Assembly (NCBI GenBank): GCA_032353305.1
Contig: JAUCNG010406693.1
Location: forward strand, 1 to 16,453
Reading direction: 5' to 3'
Source of the DNA: Cephalothrix spiralis
Lineage: Eukaryota > Nemertea > Palaeonemertea > Archinemertea > Cephalotrichidae
DNA: 16,453 bases
The notes beneath the pieces were generated by a model. The model was not told the DNA's origin. It made no database searches and was given only the letters and a program-made list of their open reading frames with translations. The position numbers and the translations under genes were made by a program. This document shows, one piece after another, positions 1 through 11,516 of the stretch (its first letter is position 1; every line of letters begins with the position of its first letter).

Positions 1-57
1 ATCCATTGAAAGTTGGCCGCTTTGGAGTAGGATTCAAATCTGTATTTCACATAACTG
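1..57 (+). CDS. Sacsin-like protein, partial exon (ATPase G-box of first visible sacsin repeat)
   Basis: This is the 3' end of an exon whose start lies before the window. Read from position 3 it gives 18 codons containing G-R-F-G-V-G-F-K-S-V-F-H-I-T. This is the glycine-rich (G-box) loop of the sacsin repeat's Hsp90-like Bergerat ATPase fold; the residue most often N in the GFNSV segment is K here. The exon ends at a GTTAGT donor after one base of a codon (phase 1). That G joins AT at 1298-1299 to make Asp, restoring the family's HITD(V/L)PS sequence across the junction. The ATP-binding N-box of this repeat must lie upstream. Confidence 0.88.
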
Positions 58-1297
58 GTTAGTAAAAATTATTTCGAGTTCATTTCATGACATCAGCTTT
101 TTAATAATGACAAGAGCGCTAATGACTTTTTTTTAAATTGCTTGGTTTACGGACCCCGCCTGTGAAAATGTCCAAATAATGGAAATAATAATAATGAATT
201 TTTTTTTTACCGTCGCAACAATATAAATAAAATTGTTTTTACCGCAGACGGAATTTTCAGCCTTCAAATGAAGAAAATAAACGTCGTGGTTTAAAAAAAA
301 CTGACGCCGGCTGGTTTTTCAGACAGTGTTTGAAGAAAATTTGACGGTATAAATAATTTTATTTGGAACAGATATTAAAGTGTTCAATTAAAAAAAGGTC
401 ATACTTCCGATTTCACATTTATTTTGCCGCAGACGTGTTTTTTGATAGATTGTACCAAATAATTTTTTTGTTTTACCGCCGAGATTTTTTGGATAAGTTT
501 TGAACATTAATTTTTAATCACCGTCGGCGGTATTTTTTGAAAATTCTGTCCGTAAACCAAGCAATTAAAAAAAGTCCTCTTGTCGAGTGCAATATTTCTC
601 GTTTTTGTGGACTACTATAATTTGTTGAATTCCAAAATATAAAAATATTCTACAATGTATGGTGGTCGATCATTATGATTAAAATATTATTATAAATTAT
701 AATTAATATCATAACTGTTGACTACAGTCCTGTTCTTTCCAAATATTGTTTTTTGAGATGCTATAAAAATGTTATAACAAAAAAAATCGGGGGCGGTTTT
801 AGACGACGCCGATAAACATCAGGAGCTTCATGATTTTTAAAGTCCTGAAACTGACCCCTATTTCCGGTTTTATAGCCTTGGGGGAAGCCCATTGTTTCTT
901 AAAGACTTCATGGTGCAAGAAGAACCATTTTCTCGACAAACATAAAGTACCAGTCAGTGTGCGCAGACCCAACAATATTTCGAGTCGGCTATGCTCTCAT
1001 TTGTAATAAAGTAAATGATTTACTATTTTAATATTTTGAATTCATACGGTACATTTAAAGAATCAGTCTACACATTATATAATAGTTTAAATTATCCTCA
1101 GGCAACAAAAGTAAGAAAACACGGTCTTGCTGTAGACCTTAAAAAACTACACTAATTACATTAGTGATCACTTTTGACAGCATGACAGATCTACAAAATA
1201 ATACGAAAACCCTAAACAATGTACATGAATAATGACCATATAAGACATATAATGTATATATTCAAATTAAATATATATTTTAAAAATCCTATTTCAG
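58..1297 (+). other. Intron 1 of the sacsin-like gene
   Basis: A 1,240-bp phase-1 intron with donor GTTAGT and acceptor ATCCTATTTCAG. It holds a 476-bp inverted-repeat element in its first half. The remaining 700 bp is AT-rich and shows no exon, RNA gene or clear repeat. An open frame runs through the last 79 bases of the intron into the next exon, so the ATG at 1219 is not a real start. Confidence 0.88.
109..584. mobile_element. MITE-like element with long terminal inverted repeats (copy 1)
   Basis: The left end (GACAAGAG at 109-116, then GACTTTTTTTTAAATTGC and TTGGTTTACGGAC up to about 153) is matched in reverse complement by the right end (GTCCGTAAACCAAGCAATTA from 548, then AAAAAAGTC and CTCTTGTC to 584). 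The left end has a 7-base insertion between the two blocks. The interior has no coding capacity. It carries CG-containing motifs of the ACCGNCG type (at 209, 241, 425, 475 and 520) in an otherwise T/A-rich background. No clear target-site duplication is visible, so the outer limits are approximate. The right half is related to 13482-13715. Confidence 0.75.
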
Positions 1298-2812
1298 ATT
1301 TACCTTCAGTAATAAGTGGAAACAAATATGCTGTTATTAATCCTCAAGAGGTTCAAGATAAGACTGATTATTTAACTCAATGGGACTTATCAAACGACAA
1401 TGATTTCCAAGAACTCTTTGAAAAATATCCAAATCAAATTGAACCAATGCTAATCGAGCTGTTTGAGTGCAGTAAAAAAAAGTTAGAAGATCCCATTACC
1501 AAAGACAACAAATATAAATATAATGGAACAATTTTTCGATTTCCACTCCGACGAAAAACAACTACTCTTAGTGACACACTTTACGACATAAGGAAGTTAC
1601 AGGAACTGTACACCAATTTTGAGGTGAAGGCCTACATGAATCTTTTATTTCTGGATTCAGTCAGAACTGTTGAGTTATATAACCGGAACAGCGCAAATCA
1701 AAGTACCCTGGTATTAAGTTTAGAAGCAAAAACGACAACTGATGGATGGAAAAGCATGTTTGATGACTTTAATGGATCGTTAGAGAGACGATCGATGTCT
1801 GGGAAAATGACAATCAACACTACTGATGGAGAAAAATATCAAACCGTTCAATACCTGATAGTACATGAATCTTGTTCTAAATCTGATATTCCCGAGAGAT
1901 TGAAAGACTTGCCATCTTTACCGCTCATCAGCGTTGCTATGCCAATAAATGAAGTATCTATAGATGATGGACATATATTTTGTTGTTTACCGTTTCCTCT
2001 AAGTGCCAATGCGCCAAGTGTATCCGGATTACCTGTGCACGTAAACGGTTTCTTTGCCATAAGTCAAAACCGGCATCACATTAAATGGCAGACCGAAGGT
2101 CAAGATATACAAAACATAACAGACAAGTCGATTTTATGGAACAGACATTTGCTTTCTGAAATCCTCCCTGTTGCATACGTGAAGTTGATCACTGCCGCTG
2201 TCGATTATGGTGTGGGATCGAAAATGATTTACAGAGCGTTACCAGATATAGATGTTGTAAAAGAAAAATTCAAGTTTACATTCCTTGAAACATTCTATAT
2301 GTCCATATTTGATAAGAGTGTATTTCACAGTTATGATTGTTCCCGCTTTGAAAATATAGCTAATGGTATGATTTATAAAGACTCCCATTTTATGGATGAT
2401 GAAGAACGTTCTTCAGTGGTGAAGATGGTAAAGATTGACAACAAAACACCGATTTGCCTACCCCTACATGTTTTTGAGGCAGTTCAAAAGTGGAAGAACG
2501 ACTACAATGAAATACGTTGTGATGTCGTCCAGAATATGATGCGGTCTAATACAAAATACACATCCTTTACCCCTAAAGAGAAAATGCACCTCCTAGAATA
2601 CATCGTCAAGGGAAATCAAAACAACAGGTCAGGAGATTATTTACAAGGCATCCAGCTCTTATATCTTGCAAATGGTAGCTTCATCGCATTTGGTCAGAGA
2701 AACTCGACTATATGGTATGAGAACCTACCCTACAGTAGAAGCTATCTTCCTGGAACAGAACTGGACAACATATTTCTTCACTCAGATGTGAATATAAAAG
2801 CATTGAAAAAAT
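1298..2812 (+). CDS. Sacsin-like protein, internal exon (body of first visible sacsin repeat)
   Basis: Encodes 504 complete codons, residues 20-523, plus split codons at both ends. It continues the sacsin repeat straight after the G-box: DLPSVISGNKYAVINPQE at the start, then GTIFRFPLR, then the conserved FCCLPFPL (from residue 246) ... GLPVHVNGFFAIS ... LWNRHLLSE block. These are the signature stretches of the Hsp90-like middle part of sacsin repeats and recur in the next exon. It ends at a consensus GTAAGT donor after the first base of a codon (phase 1). T joins AC of the next exon to give Tyr. Reading past the donor meets a stop at 2842. The family identification is firm; sacsin orthologue versus a sacsin-like paralogue cannot be settled here. 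Confidence 0.9.
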
Positions 2813-3316
2813 GTAAGTATATTTTAATCAAACCGTTGAAATAGTATAAAAATCTCAACATTAAAGTTAGCCTCACTGTATCGTTCAAACATGCTGCATA
2901 GGTTACCATAATCAATAAACAGGCCAAAAGTATTTCATTATTTCATCCGTTTGTAGACTGCAATCACCAGAGCGTTACATTACTGTTTCAATCATATCAT
3001 AAGGTCTTTCATGTAGAAGGGGGTGCAACGGTAAAATTGTCGCACCCTCCTTCTATGACCCCTCATCTTAGATTATGGGTGTTACTTTCCATACCTTAGA
3101 GATCTTCTGTTCTTCCTACTTTCTTTGGTAATCTTGAATCAGAAAAATATACTCATATCCATAGAGGAATTATAATAAATTTTCTGTTGGAATATGGGAC
3201 GTTTTTTGTAAAAAGTATACGCTCAAAAGGACCGAACGTTCGAAGCCCCTAAATGACAGAAAAAAAACTTATTGATAAAGTTTATTATAAAAGTAATGAA
3301 TTTAATTTTCTTCCAG
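2813..3316 (+). other. Intron 2 of the sacsin-like gene
   Basis: A 504-bp phase-1 intron with donor GTAAGT and acceptor TTTAATTTTCTTCCAG. It contains a strong 42-nt hairpin and no coding sequence. The 64 bases before the acceptor are open in the frame of the next exon and begin with an ATG (3253), but their translation has no family resemblance while homology begins right after the acceptor. Confidence 0.88.
3014..3055. repeat. Intronic hairpin, 13-bp stem with one bulge
   Basis: TAGAAGG-GGGTGC on the left pairs with GCACCC-T-CCTTCTA on the right around a 15-nt loop. One unpaired T on the right arm interrupts an otherwise perfect 13-bp stem. It may be a remnant of a palindromic repeat. No flanking duplication was found. 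Confidence 0.7.
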
Positions 3317-6300
3317 ACAATGTTCCAGATGCAACTCAGCTGAAACATCTAACTGAAAGTAGTGTTGTAACACTTTTACCTCAGGTGTATCCACCCAGAA
3401 TCAGGAATGATGAAACAATAACTTGTGATGAAGGAAATCTCGAAACAAGGCACCTTAGCAAAGCATGGTTAGAAGATATTTGGAACCTTATTTTAAATAG
3501 TAAAGGAACCGCACTTTCAGTCAGTAATCTTCATCTGTTACCAGATTTTAGCAAATATCCTGGATTTACAATGTATAAGTTAAGATGTGTGTCCGGTGTG
3601 TATGTTGAGGAAACACAAACAGTTGACTCCGACTTAAAGCAATGTTTCCAATCTCTCGGGGTAATATTCATTCCAAAATTGCCAGGATACATATCAAAGA
3701 ATAGATGGTTATACTCAGAAAAATACATCTATGAATCAGATGAATGCTCACTACTTCAAGCAGTTTCAGAATCCTGGTCAAGAAGTAAGTCTTTAAATGC
3801 GAATTTCACAGCAACACAAAAACCTAAGTTTAGAGATTACCTCATAAGGAATACATGGTCAATAAAATACAATTGTATTGATCATTCCATTTTTAAGATG
3901 CTGCCGGTTTTTGAATCCTGCCAACAGACGCTGGTAGCGGTGAAAACCTGCAACAAAGCATTCGACATGCAGAACTATTATTTACCATCCAAACCACGTG
4001 ATCAGATGCTAGTTTTTTATAACAAAGAAACAAAGGAACTTTATGAAATTCTGGGGGTATCCGTTGTTTCAGAAGTTTCAATATTGAAGAACATGTTAAT
4101 AGGGAGCAATGATAAAATCCTTGTCGAACATGTTCTAAAACATTTGACACAGTACGAATATGAAGATCCAACATTCAACCAGTTCGCAAAGCAACACATT
4201 CAAATAGAATCTGAAAATGGGATACTGCGACACCCGAGTATGCTGTATGATCAAACAGATCCCCTTATTAATGAAATTTTCATTGGAATGGGGATGTTTC
4301 CAAAGCCTACCTATAGCAAAGATCATAACTCCCTTAAATCATTAAGAAGATTAGGACTTAGATCCGGTGGTCCTTCCCAAATCATAGCTGAGGATATCGT
4401 GGAGAGTGCAAAAACAATTGAAAGCTGCTATTCAGCTACATTTGATAAAAATAGAAGAGCCAGAGCGATAATAAAAGTTCTTAAAAAAGACCCGGAATTG
4501 TTACGAAAATGCAAGTCGCAATTGAATAGCATTGCTTGGTTACCAACAGGGAGTCAACCCAGTGACTATCCAAAGTCATTGAAATGGTTAAATGAGGAAT
4601 CTGTATTCTTGAGGCCAGCTAATTTGCACAGAAATACGTGCAAATACATAGCTGGGTCTACAGTCTCAATTGTTCATGCAGATTTTGATGAACACATAGA
4701 CGTTGGTATTCTAGTAGATCCATTGATCAGAGATGTTGTTGATCACCTAAAGAATATGGTGGATTCTTACGTGACAGATCAAGAAACGTTTGAGTACATC
4801 AACAGCATAAACGTAGTGTATACGTTCCTTGGAAATCAGTTCAATTTGAATGGTAATAATTTGGCTAAGCTCAAGGAATATGACTGGATTTGGTGTGGTA
4901 ATGGGTTCACATCTTTTGACCGAATGACTTTAAATCTCCCGACTGGATTGAAAGACCTTGAACCGTATGCATATTCATTGCCAAGTGAAATCCGACAACA
5001 TGAAAAATGGCTGTTGAAATTTGGAATTGAAGAAAAGTGCAATCCATTTTCAGTGCTGAAACGGATAAAGGATTTCCACACCACAAAGCCTGTAGGTCTA
5101 CCGAAGTCAAGAATGGAACATGATTTAAATATTGTGGTGCAACTTCTTCACTGGATTGTCGATAATAATAAAAATGGGACTGGTACAAAATTAACTGATA
5201 CTGAATATCGACAAATACATCTACCGGTGTCGGATCCAAATCAAATGTACTTGAAAATGCTTCCAATCTCAGAATGCCAATACAGTAACACTTCCACAGG
5301 AACCGGAAATTGTGTTCATGAAATTGTTCCTTTTAAATTAGCGCAGTCTCTTGGAGTTCGAACAAAAGGAGAGCATAGCCTCAGTAAATACGGACGAACA
5401 TTTGGACAGAAAGAACAGCTTACAACTCGTCTAAAGAATATAATTCGAGATTATCCTAAAGATGAGTCGATTATAAAAGAACTGCTTCAAAATGCTGATG
5501 ATGCAGGTGCAACTATGATATCCTTCATCTTAGATGATAACGATTATAACAGTGAAACTCAAACACATCCGCTGTCATTTATGAAGGGACCAGCATTGAA
5601 TGTATTTAACAACAGTTCCTTTACCGAGGAGGATCTATTCGGAATCCAAAACCTCGGAGAAGGTTCTAAGAGCACGGATTCTACTAAAACAGGACAATAC
5701 GGGATCGGATTTAATTGTGTTTATCACCTAACTGATGTACCAACATTCCTAACCAAAGGTGCTGACACAAATGAGGTGCTGGTTACATTTGACCCGCACT
5801 GCCAGTATGTCTTAACGGGTACTGGTGAAAATGAGCCAGGCAGATGTTTTTCCGCAGAAGGGATCAGTGAACTGCGATCTGATTTCCCAGATGTCTTCAA
5901 TACTTTCTATGAAAAAAGTTTCGAGAATCATGACAACTTTACAATGTTCAGGTTTCCACTACGAAGTGAAGATATGGCACAAAATTCGAAAATTTCGAAT
6001 GAAGCTGTGAGAGGAAAAACTGTTGAAGATATATTGGATATATTCAAACGTGATTCTTTTAATTCATTGATGTTCGTAAACTCAGTGAATGAAATGCAAT
6101 TGTGTAAAGTTGATGGAACCGGTGAAGTAGTTACATATTATTCCTTAAAAGCAACAATCTCTGAAGAAGATATGCGAATTAGACGGAAATTTACAGAGTA
6201 TGTGAAGTCCGTACAGGGAAAACCAATAACAGATATAACATTCGAATCCGTCATGTACACACTGAAGATTAAAGAGTCTCATGATAGTGGTTCTATCGGT

Positions 6301-9300
6301 AGAGACGAGACCTGGTTAATAGCACAGTCGATTGGCTTCAAGCCAACGCAAACAGTTAACCAAATTGAGGCTGCCTTTGCAATAGGAGACCGAATTGAGG
6401 CTGCCTTTGCAAGAGGAGACCTTGCCCTTTCTCCTAGAGTTGGCATTGCTATAAACATAACCGATAGAATAAACCGCAGTCATCGTCTCTTCTGCTATCT
6501 TCCTCTTCCATTCATCAATTCATTACCTTTCCACATTAATGGGCACTTTGCCTTAGATGATAAAAGGAGAGGCTTGTGGACGGATTCTGTTGAAGGTTAT
6601 CGTAGTGATTGGAACCGATGTTTACTGGAGCATGGAGTCGCACCATTGTATGCCATATTAATGATTGATGTCTTCGACAGGTTACAACTTCAAAGTTCTC
6701 CAAACGTTGACAGTTTGAAAAAACTATATTCCTATGTTCCACAGCTTCCGGACAAAAAAGATGGATACCTGGAGAATTTTGTTAAAGCAGCATATCAACA
6801 ATTGCATGCAACAAGGTTTTTGTTTCTTGGAGCTGAAATGAGAAGTAGGGAAGAAAGAGGAATTGAAAGAATAAAGTGGTTTTCCATACAGGATGTCATT
6901 GAAAAAAATGCATTCTTCAACAACTTGTACCAGTTTGCATTGCCTTATGAAAGTGTCAACATCCTAAATGACGTTTTAGGAAGAATTGGGTTTAATCTAT
7001 TGTCATCAACAGTACCTAAATATATAGGTGAAAACCTCAACAAATTTGGTTATGAAGTATCAATGGTATCCCCAAAAGCTGTCGCCAAATATCTGCAAAC
7101 TTGTTCCGATGCTTTTAATAATATTCCAAGCCCTATTGGTAAATCAGTCTGGCAACATGAGAAAGAGATAGTCACAGTTTTACGCTACTGTAAAGAATAC
7201 GACAATTTTTATTTAGAACTGAATGGAATGCCTATTTGTGTCACTGCCACTGTCACTGTCACAGAAAATAAAACAGTGAAGAGGTTTTCCATAGATGAAC
7301 CGGTGATCAGTTCCCGTTCCTCAAGCATGTTTCCTGAGGTCAAAGAACAATTCTTAAACGAATGCCTGGTTGAATATTTCAACGTTGATAACTTGTTTGA
7401 AAATACAGGCGGAGTTATACTGAATCTTACTATAAAGAAGTTGTCTGAGCTCTTAGAACACTCAAAATATGATTGGATGCGTTCACAAAATAGGATACAA
7501 TTTGATCCTTCAAAGAAAGAATGGTTACGCTCACTGTGGTTTTTCTTAAATGATTGTGAATTCGACAGCGACATGAATCATTTAGGACACCTAAAAGGTA
7601 TTTGTTGTATTCCAGGAAATGACAATACGGGAAAAACGTATCTGTATCAAATTGCAGATGGAAAGGCTATTCGAAATGGTTCTAATATTGAGTGCCAGAA
7701 TAAGGCTTTAGACAACTGTTTTGAAAAACTGGGTGTCCCAACACTTCCAAGTTGGGCAAACGATTCAACATTTCTTGTCCAAAGTACAGGGAATATTGCA
7801 CATGTTCCTGATGTTCTATTTGCTTTATCTGATCTGATGAAATACGTTAATATTTCTCAGTCACTGACAACTTCAAATCGGACAAGTTTAGTTAAATATA
7901 TTACCGAATATGCAAAAGGCAAAGAAAGTTTAGAAAAAAAGGAGATAGAATGTTTAATGAGACTGCCAATACATTTAAACATAAATGGAACATTTACGGA
8001 TTTGGAAGATAAAACGGTTAACATAATACCTTCAAATGTGCCAACTGCTGGGATAACATTTGCAACGAATGGAATTGAATTTCTTCCTATGCATCAGGAT
8101 GATGAAATAAATAACATGTATGAAACCCATCTTGGATGCAAAGTGTTAGACCTTGCCGAATTTTACTGTCCGTTTGTCTTTGAACATTTTGAATTATTCT
8201 CGGAAGAAGAGCGAATTACCCATTTAAAGTTTCTCAGGGATAATATAAATCGTAATTATCACTTGAGTAAACTAATCAAAGATTTATTAGTTATTGGCCT
8301 CAGACAACTTCCATTTATCCCAGATGAAAACCAGGAACTTCAACCACCTACATCCTTCTTTGATCCCGAAAATAAAATACTTGCAGCTATAGAATCAAGA
8401 TTCCCTCCAGAAAGGTATAGTGGATGGCTCCCTTTTTTCAGACAAATTGGAATGGTCCATAACGTCACGAATGAGATGTTGGTCAAATACATCAAAAGTA
8501 TTGAATTAAGTGAGGTAATCGAAGTTGAGTTACAAACAGCGACTGAGTTGAAGAGTAAAATCTTAACAGCGGAAATATTCGATCGACTGTACTCTGGTAA
8601 ACTAACAGATAACGAAATAAACATTATAAAAAATGTACGATTCATTCCGCGATTACGAAAACCTGGAATGGAAATCCTTCACAAGGAACATCAAGAGGAA
8701 TTCCGTTTAATATCATTTAATGATTCGTTCCAAAGCAGTGAATTTGATTTGTTATGGACAAATTCATTCGTTTTACCTATTTGGGCATGTCCCTCAAGAA
8801 GACCTGAAACAAAGCGTTTGGGTATAAACATTTATCCTGATCTCAAACTCGTAATTAAACATTGCAGGAAACTTTGTTTTTATTTAAGCCAAACCGAAAT
8901 GGGTGTTATCATTGAAAAGAACAGAGAAGTTATTTCGAAAGTAATACGTAAAATTTATGCATTTTTGAAAGATGCAAAGAAGGATGACATACTTGAGTTG
9001 GCTGATACAAAAATGGTCTTTATCGAGCAAATTCCCATTTTTGTCTACCCGAGACAAATAAACTTCCATTGGGGTCCAAGTATTCCACCATATCTATTTC
9101 AACTTCCTTTTGAGTTAGGAGAATTTTCTAAACTTTTTAACAATTTGTCCGATGAAAACGATTCCGGTTTAGATATCTACCGCAAAGTGCTAAATGAAAT
9201 CAAAAAGGAGCATGGAAATAAAATGATATTAGATGTAAATATATTGCAAGCAGCTATCAAAGCAATCAAGGCATATTTTAACTGTCTCGAATCGTTAACT

Positions 9301-10923
9301 CATTCACCCAATAAACCAGTGGACAGAAACGATGTTTACTTACTAAGCCAAACAAATCACTTGGTAATATCAAACGAACTTGTTTATATTGATCAAGATT
9401 GTTATTGGCAGTATGCAGCTAACTTAACACGACCTGTTTTAAACATGCTTTTAGAGCAAACCTGGGATCCAATTTCACAAAAAATGGTAATCCGACGTCA
9501 AATAAAGTTTAAGGATTTGCATGGACTGCCCAAGCAGCAACGTCCAGTTTTTCTTTCTCATATTGTGCAGGAAAGAATTGAAGACGAGAGTAAAGCAAGT
9601 GCGCTTTTTGCTGAGGATGGAATCGGAACAGTCTACGCAAGGTATTTAACGGATCCGTGTTTTCAGAGAGCTCTCTTCAGATTGTCCGTTCATGAACAAC
9701 TTGATCAGACGCAACAAATTGAAACAGATCATTTAGAAGCGAGAGTCCAAAACCTTCAAGATAGAATTCAATTTCTAAATGTACCTGAGAAGATATCAAC
9801 GTGCTTCTATGTAGAAGGATCACGAATAGAAGAGAGCGCGGAGGAAAGACGTTATGTATTTCATGAGAATCCTGGTAATGACGAATTGCCAATTAACATA
9901 TACATAACGCCCGAAGCAGTGGAATATATACTAAAAATACATGTTGTTGCAGCAGTAATAAAAGTAATAGGATTGACTCTCCATAAAAGTGAGACTATAC
10001 TCAATCAAATATTAGGACAACCGCCAGAAATAATTAAAACTGTTCTCTATTTAAATAAAATCCCTGAGCTGGATCATCACGCTTCTGCATCCACTGCCTT
10101 ACCAAAACCAGGCGATTTTATACCGATTGAGATGCACGCTTTGTTAAAGATTGATTTCATGATATTCAAAGAAGGAGAATATGTTGGTTATAGACATGAC
10201 AACAATGAAAACATAGAAGACCCCCAGACATTTATTTACGCTCGCGTAAATAAATGTCTTAATGATAATGGAGATGATATTGAACCACCATTTCGAAGAT
10301 ACGCTATTGAAATAGGATTTGATGTTGAGCTAAGGCGATTAATTGTTATTCAGGTAGCAGCAAGCTTGCTTTACAAATTTTATCGCTTTAGTGTCAAGAC
10401 GGATACAGAAAGCCTCGCGCCCTTAGTTCCCGAATCCAAAAAGCAAGAACTGACTGCTATTATTAGAAAGGCTGTATTCTTCCAACCAGATGAGCAAAGA
10501 GATGTAATACTGAAACGACTGATCGTGTACTGGATATCTGATCTTGAAATGGTCAGTTTTATCGAAGATGAAATTAGAAAATGCGAAACTGAATATTCAA
10601 CGGAACACCAACCGACAGTGAATCAAAATCCAATAACAAATTTTACTGACAATTATCATACATTAGTAAATCAGCACCTAAGAAGACGCCAAGAAGAGTT
10701 CATACAGCAGCGCAACGAATACCAAAAAAAGATCAAAAGTGATCCAGATGCATTCAACTCATTTCAAGGCCTGTCAATACCTCAGTTATCCAGAAACCCA
10801 CAACCAGGTGAAGCAAGAGCGTGGCTGCGACAAGCGAATGCTGATTATGATGCAGTCATGAATGACTGTGGTGAAGATGGGCTACACATAGCATATGAGT
10901 GGGCATGCTATAAATGTCTGCAA
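3317..10923 (+). CDS. Sacsin-like protein, giant exon: end of one sacsin repeat, a complete second repeat, C-terminal region, J-like segment, start of HEPN
   Basis: A 7,607-bp uninterrupted coding exon (residues 525-3059). Sacsin is a huge cytosolic protein linked to Hsp70-dependent protein quality control and intermediate-filament and mitochondrial organisation in vertebrates; no function is proven for this protein. Visible parts: the end of the first repeat (to about residue 1200). A second repeat follows with the N-box KELLQNADDAGA (E1245, N1249, D1252), the G-box GQYGIGF (1316-1322) followed by VYHLTDVP, the FRFPLR segment, and FCYLPLPF (from 1582) with LPFHINGHFAL and DWNRCLLE. A C-terminal block contains GEYVGY and FIYA. 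A J-domain-like segment (about 2899-2950) has ISD (2930-2932) at the HPD position. The first helix of HEPN (ARAWLRQANADYD) starts near residue 3020. The exon ends at CAA|GTAAGT, phase 0. Human sacsin has about 4,579 residues and three repeats, so roughly 1,400 residues may lie upstream. Orthologue or lineage-specific paralogue remains open. Confidence 0.93.
6361..6420 (+). repeat. 30-bp in-frame tandem duplication inside the second sacsin repeat
   Basis: Two adjacent 30-bp units (6361-6390 and 6391-6420) differ at only two positions, one A/G near the start and one T/G near the end. They encode QIEAAFAIGD followed by RIEAAFARGD. This lies just before the conserved LALSPRVG segment that leads into the FCYLPLPF block, so the insertion lengthens a linker by ten residues without breaking the frame. 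Confidence 0.93.
7239..7262 (+). repeat. Short coding hexanucleotide repeat (TGTCAC)4
   Basis: Four tandem TGTCAC units, the second being TGCCAC, encode an alternating Thr/Val run (CVTATVTVTE) in the second sacsin repeat. It is a small coding microsatellite and may vary in length between alleles. Confidence 0.75.
10226..10259. repeat. Perfect 15-bp inverted repeat with CTCG loop, within coding sequence
   Basis: AGACATTTATTTACG, then CTCG, then the exact reverse complement of the first arm. The 34 bases encode part of DPQTFIYARVNKCLND, where FIYA belongs to a conserved sacsin C-terminal segment. Both arms are in frame and there is no stop. A perfect 15-bp stem with a four-base loop is unlikely by chance in a window this size. 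Confidence 0.95.
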
Positions 10924-11516
10924 GTAAGTGTTTCAATTACTTTTCTATAAATGATAGGCCTATATTTATGATAGATATACATAAAACGAATTTCAGAACT
11001 GTCCTTCTGGATTTATAAACTAAAATCAAATTTAAAAGAAAGTGGATTTTAGTTAATGTATCCGAAACGTCAGTAGAAATTTGTTTTTTCATTATGTTTA
11101 CAAAAATTGGATTTCCCCATTATTATGATATATTTTGCACCATATAATGAAGTTGATCCTGAAAGCAAGCTTCTTCGTAAAACAATAACATTAACTTGGA
11201 TGCGGATTGCTGACAAAAATATAGGACATTATCTTCTAAAATTATAGGATAGTTTCATAATTTCTAATATCTTCACAACCAGTTGCAAAAAAAAAGTTTT
11301 TGCCCGGACGAATTTCCATTCAAAAATACTTGTTGAAATATAGGAGTAGACTCTACTCTGATCCTAGGGAGCAGTGGAAACTAGTATTTTATTAAGTGGA
11401 AGCGACAATTGTTCGGGTGAAGGAAGTTTTTGGTCAGAAAACTGAAACAGGGAGACTAATTTCCAAGCTGTCAAAGCCTCTCATTCCGTCATTAAATTCA
11501 TGCTATTCTTTTTCAG
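10924..11516 (+). other. Intron 3 of the sacsin-like gene (splits the HEPN domain)
   Basis: A 593-bp phase-0 intron with donor GTAAGT and acceptor CTATTCTTTTTCAG. It interrupts HEPN between CYKCLQ and AAEKAIKAAL, which are contiguous in the family. Reading through from the upstream exon adds eight residues (VSVSITFL) before a stop at 10948-10950. I see nothing else in it. Confidence 0.9.

Noticed and set aside
780-900. Possible repeat shared with 14235-14330 (TGACCCCTATT and a GGGGGA-type segment)
   Set aside because: Only short words match and not in a consistent order. The match is too weak to call a shared repeat.
1219-1297. ATG-initiated start of a separate gene just before the sacsin repeat exon
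   Set aside because: The 26 codons before 1298 have no family resemblance. A consensus acceptor at 1296-1297 joins in phase with the G-box exon, so this is intron read-through.
3253-3316. ATG at 3253 as the start of the giant sacsin reading frame
   Set aside because: The acceptor TTCTTCCAG at 3316 restores the phase from the preceding exon. The 21 residues before it are non-conserved intron sequence.
3893-5266. Minus-strand open frames of 63-119 codons opposite the giant exon
   Set aside because: They are shadows of a conserved plus-strand coding exon. They show no recognisable domain and no splice logic.
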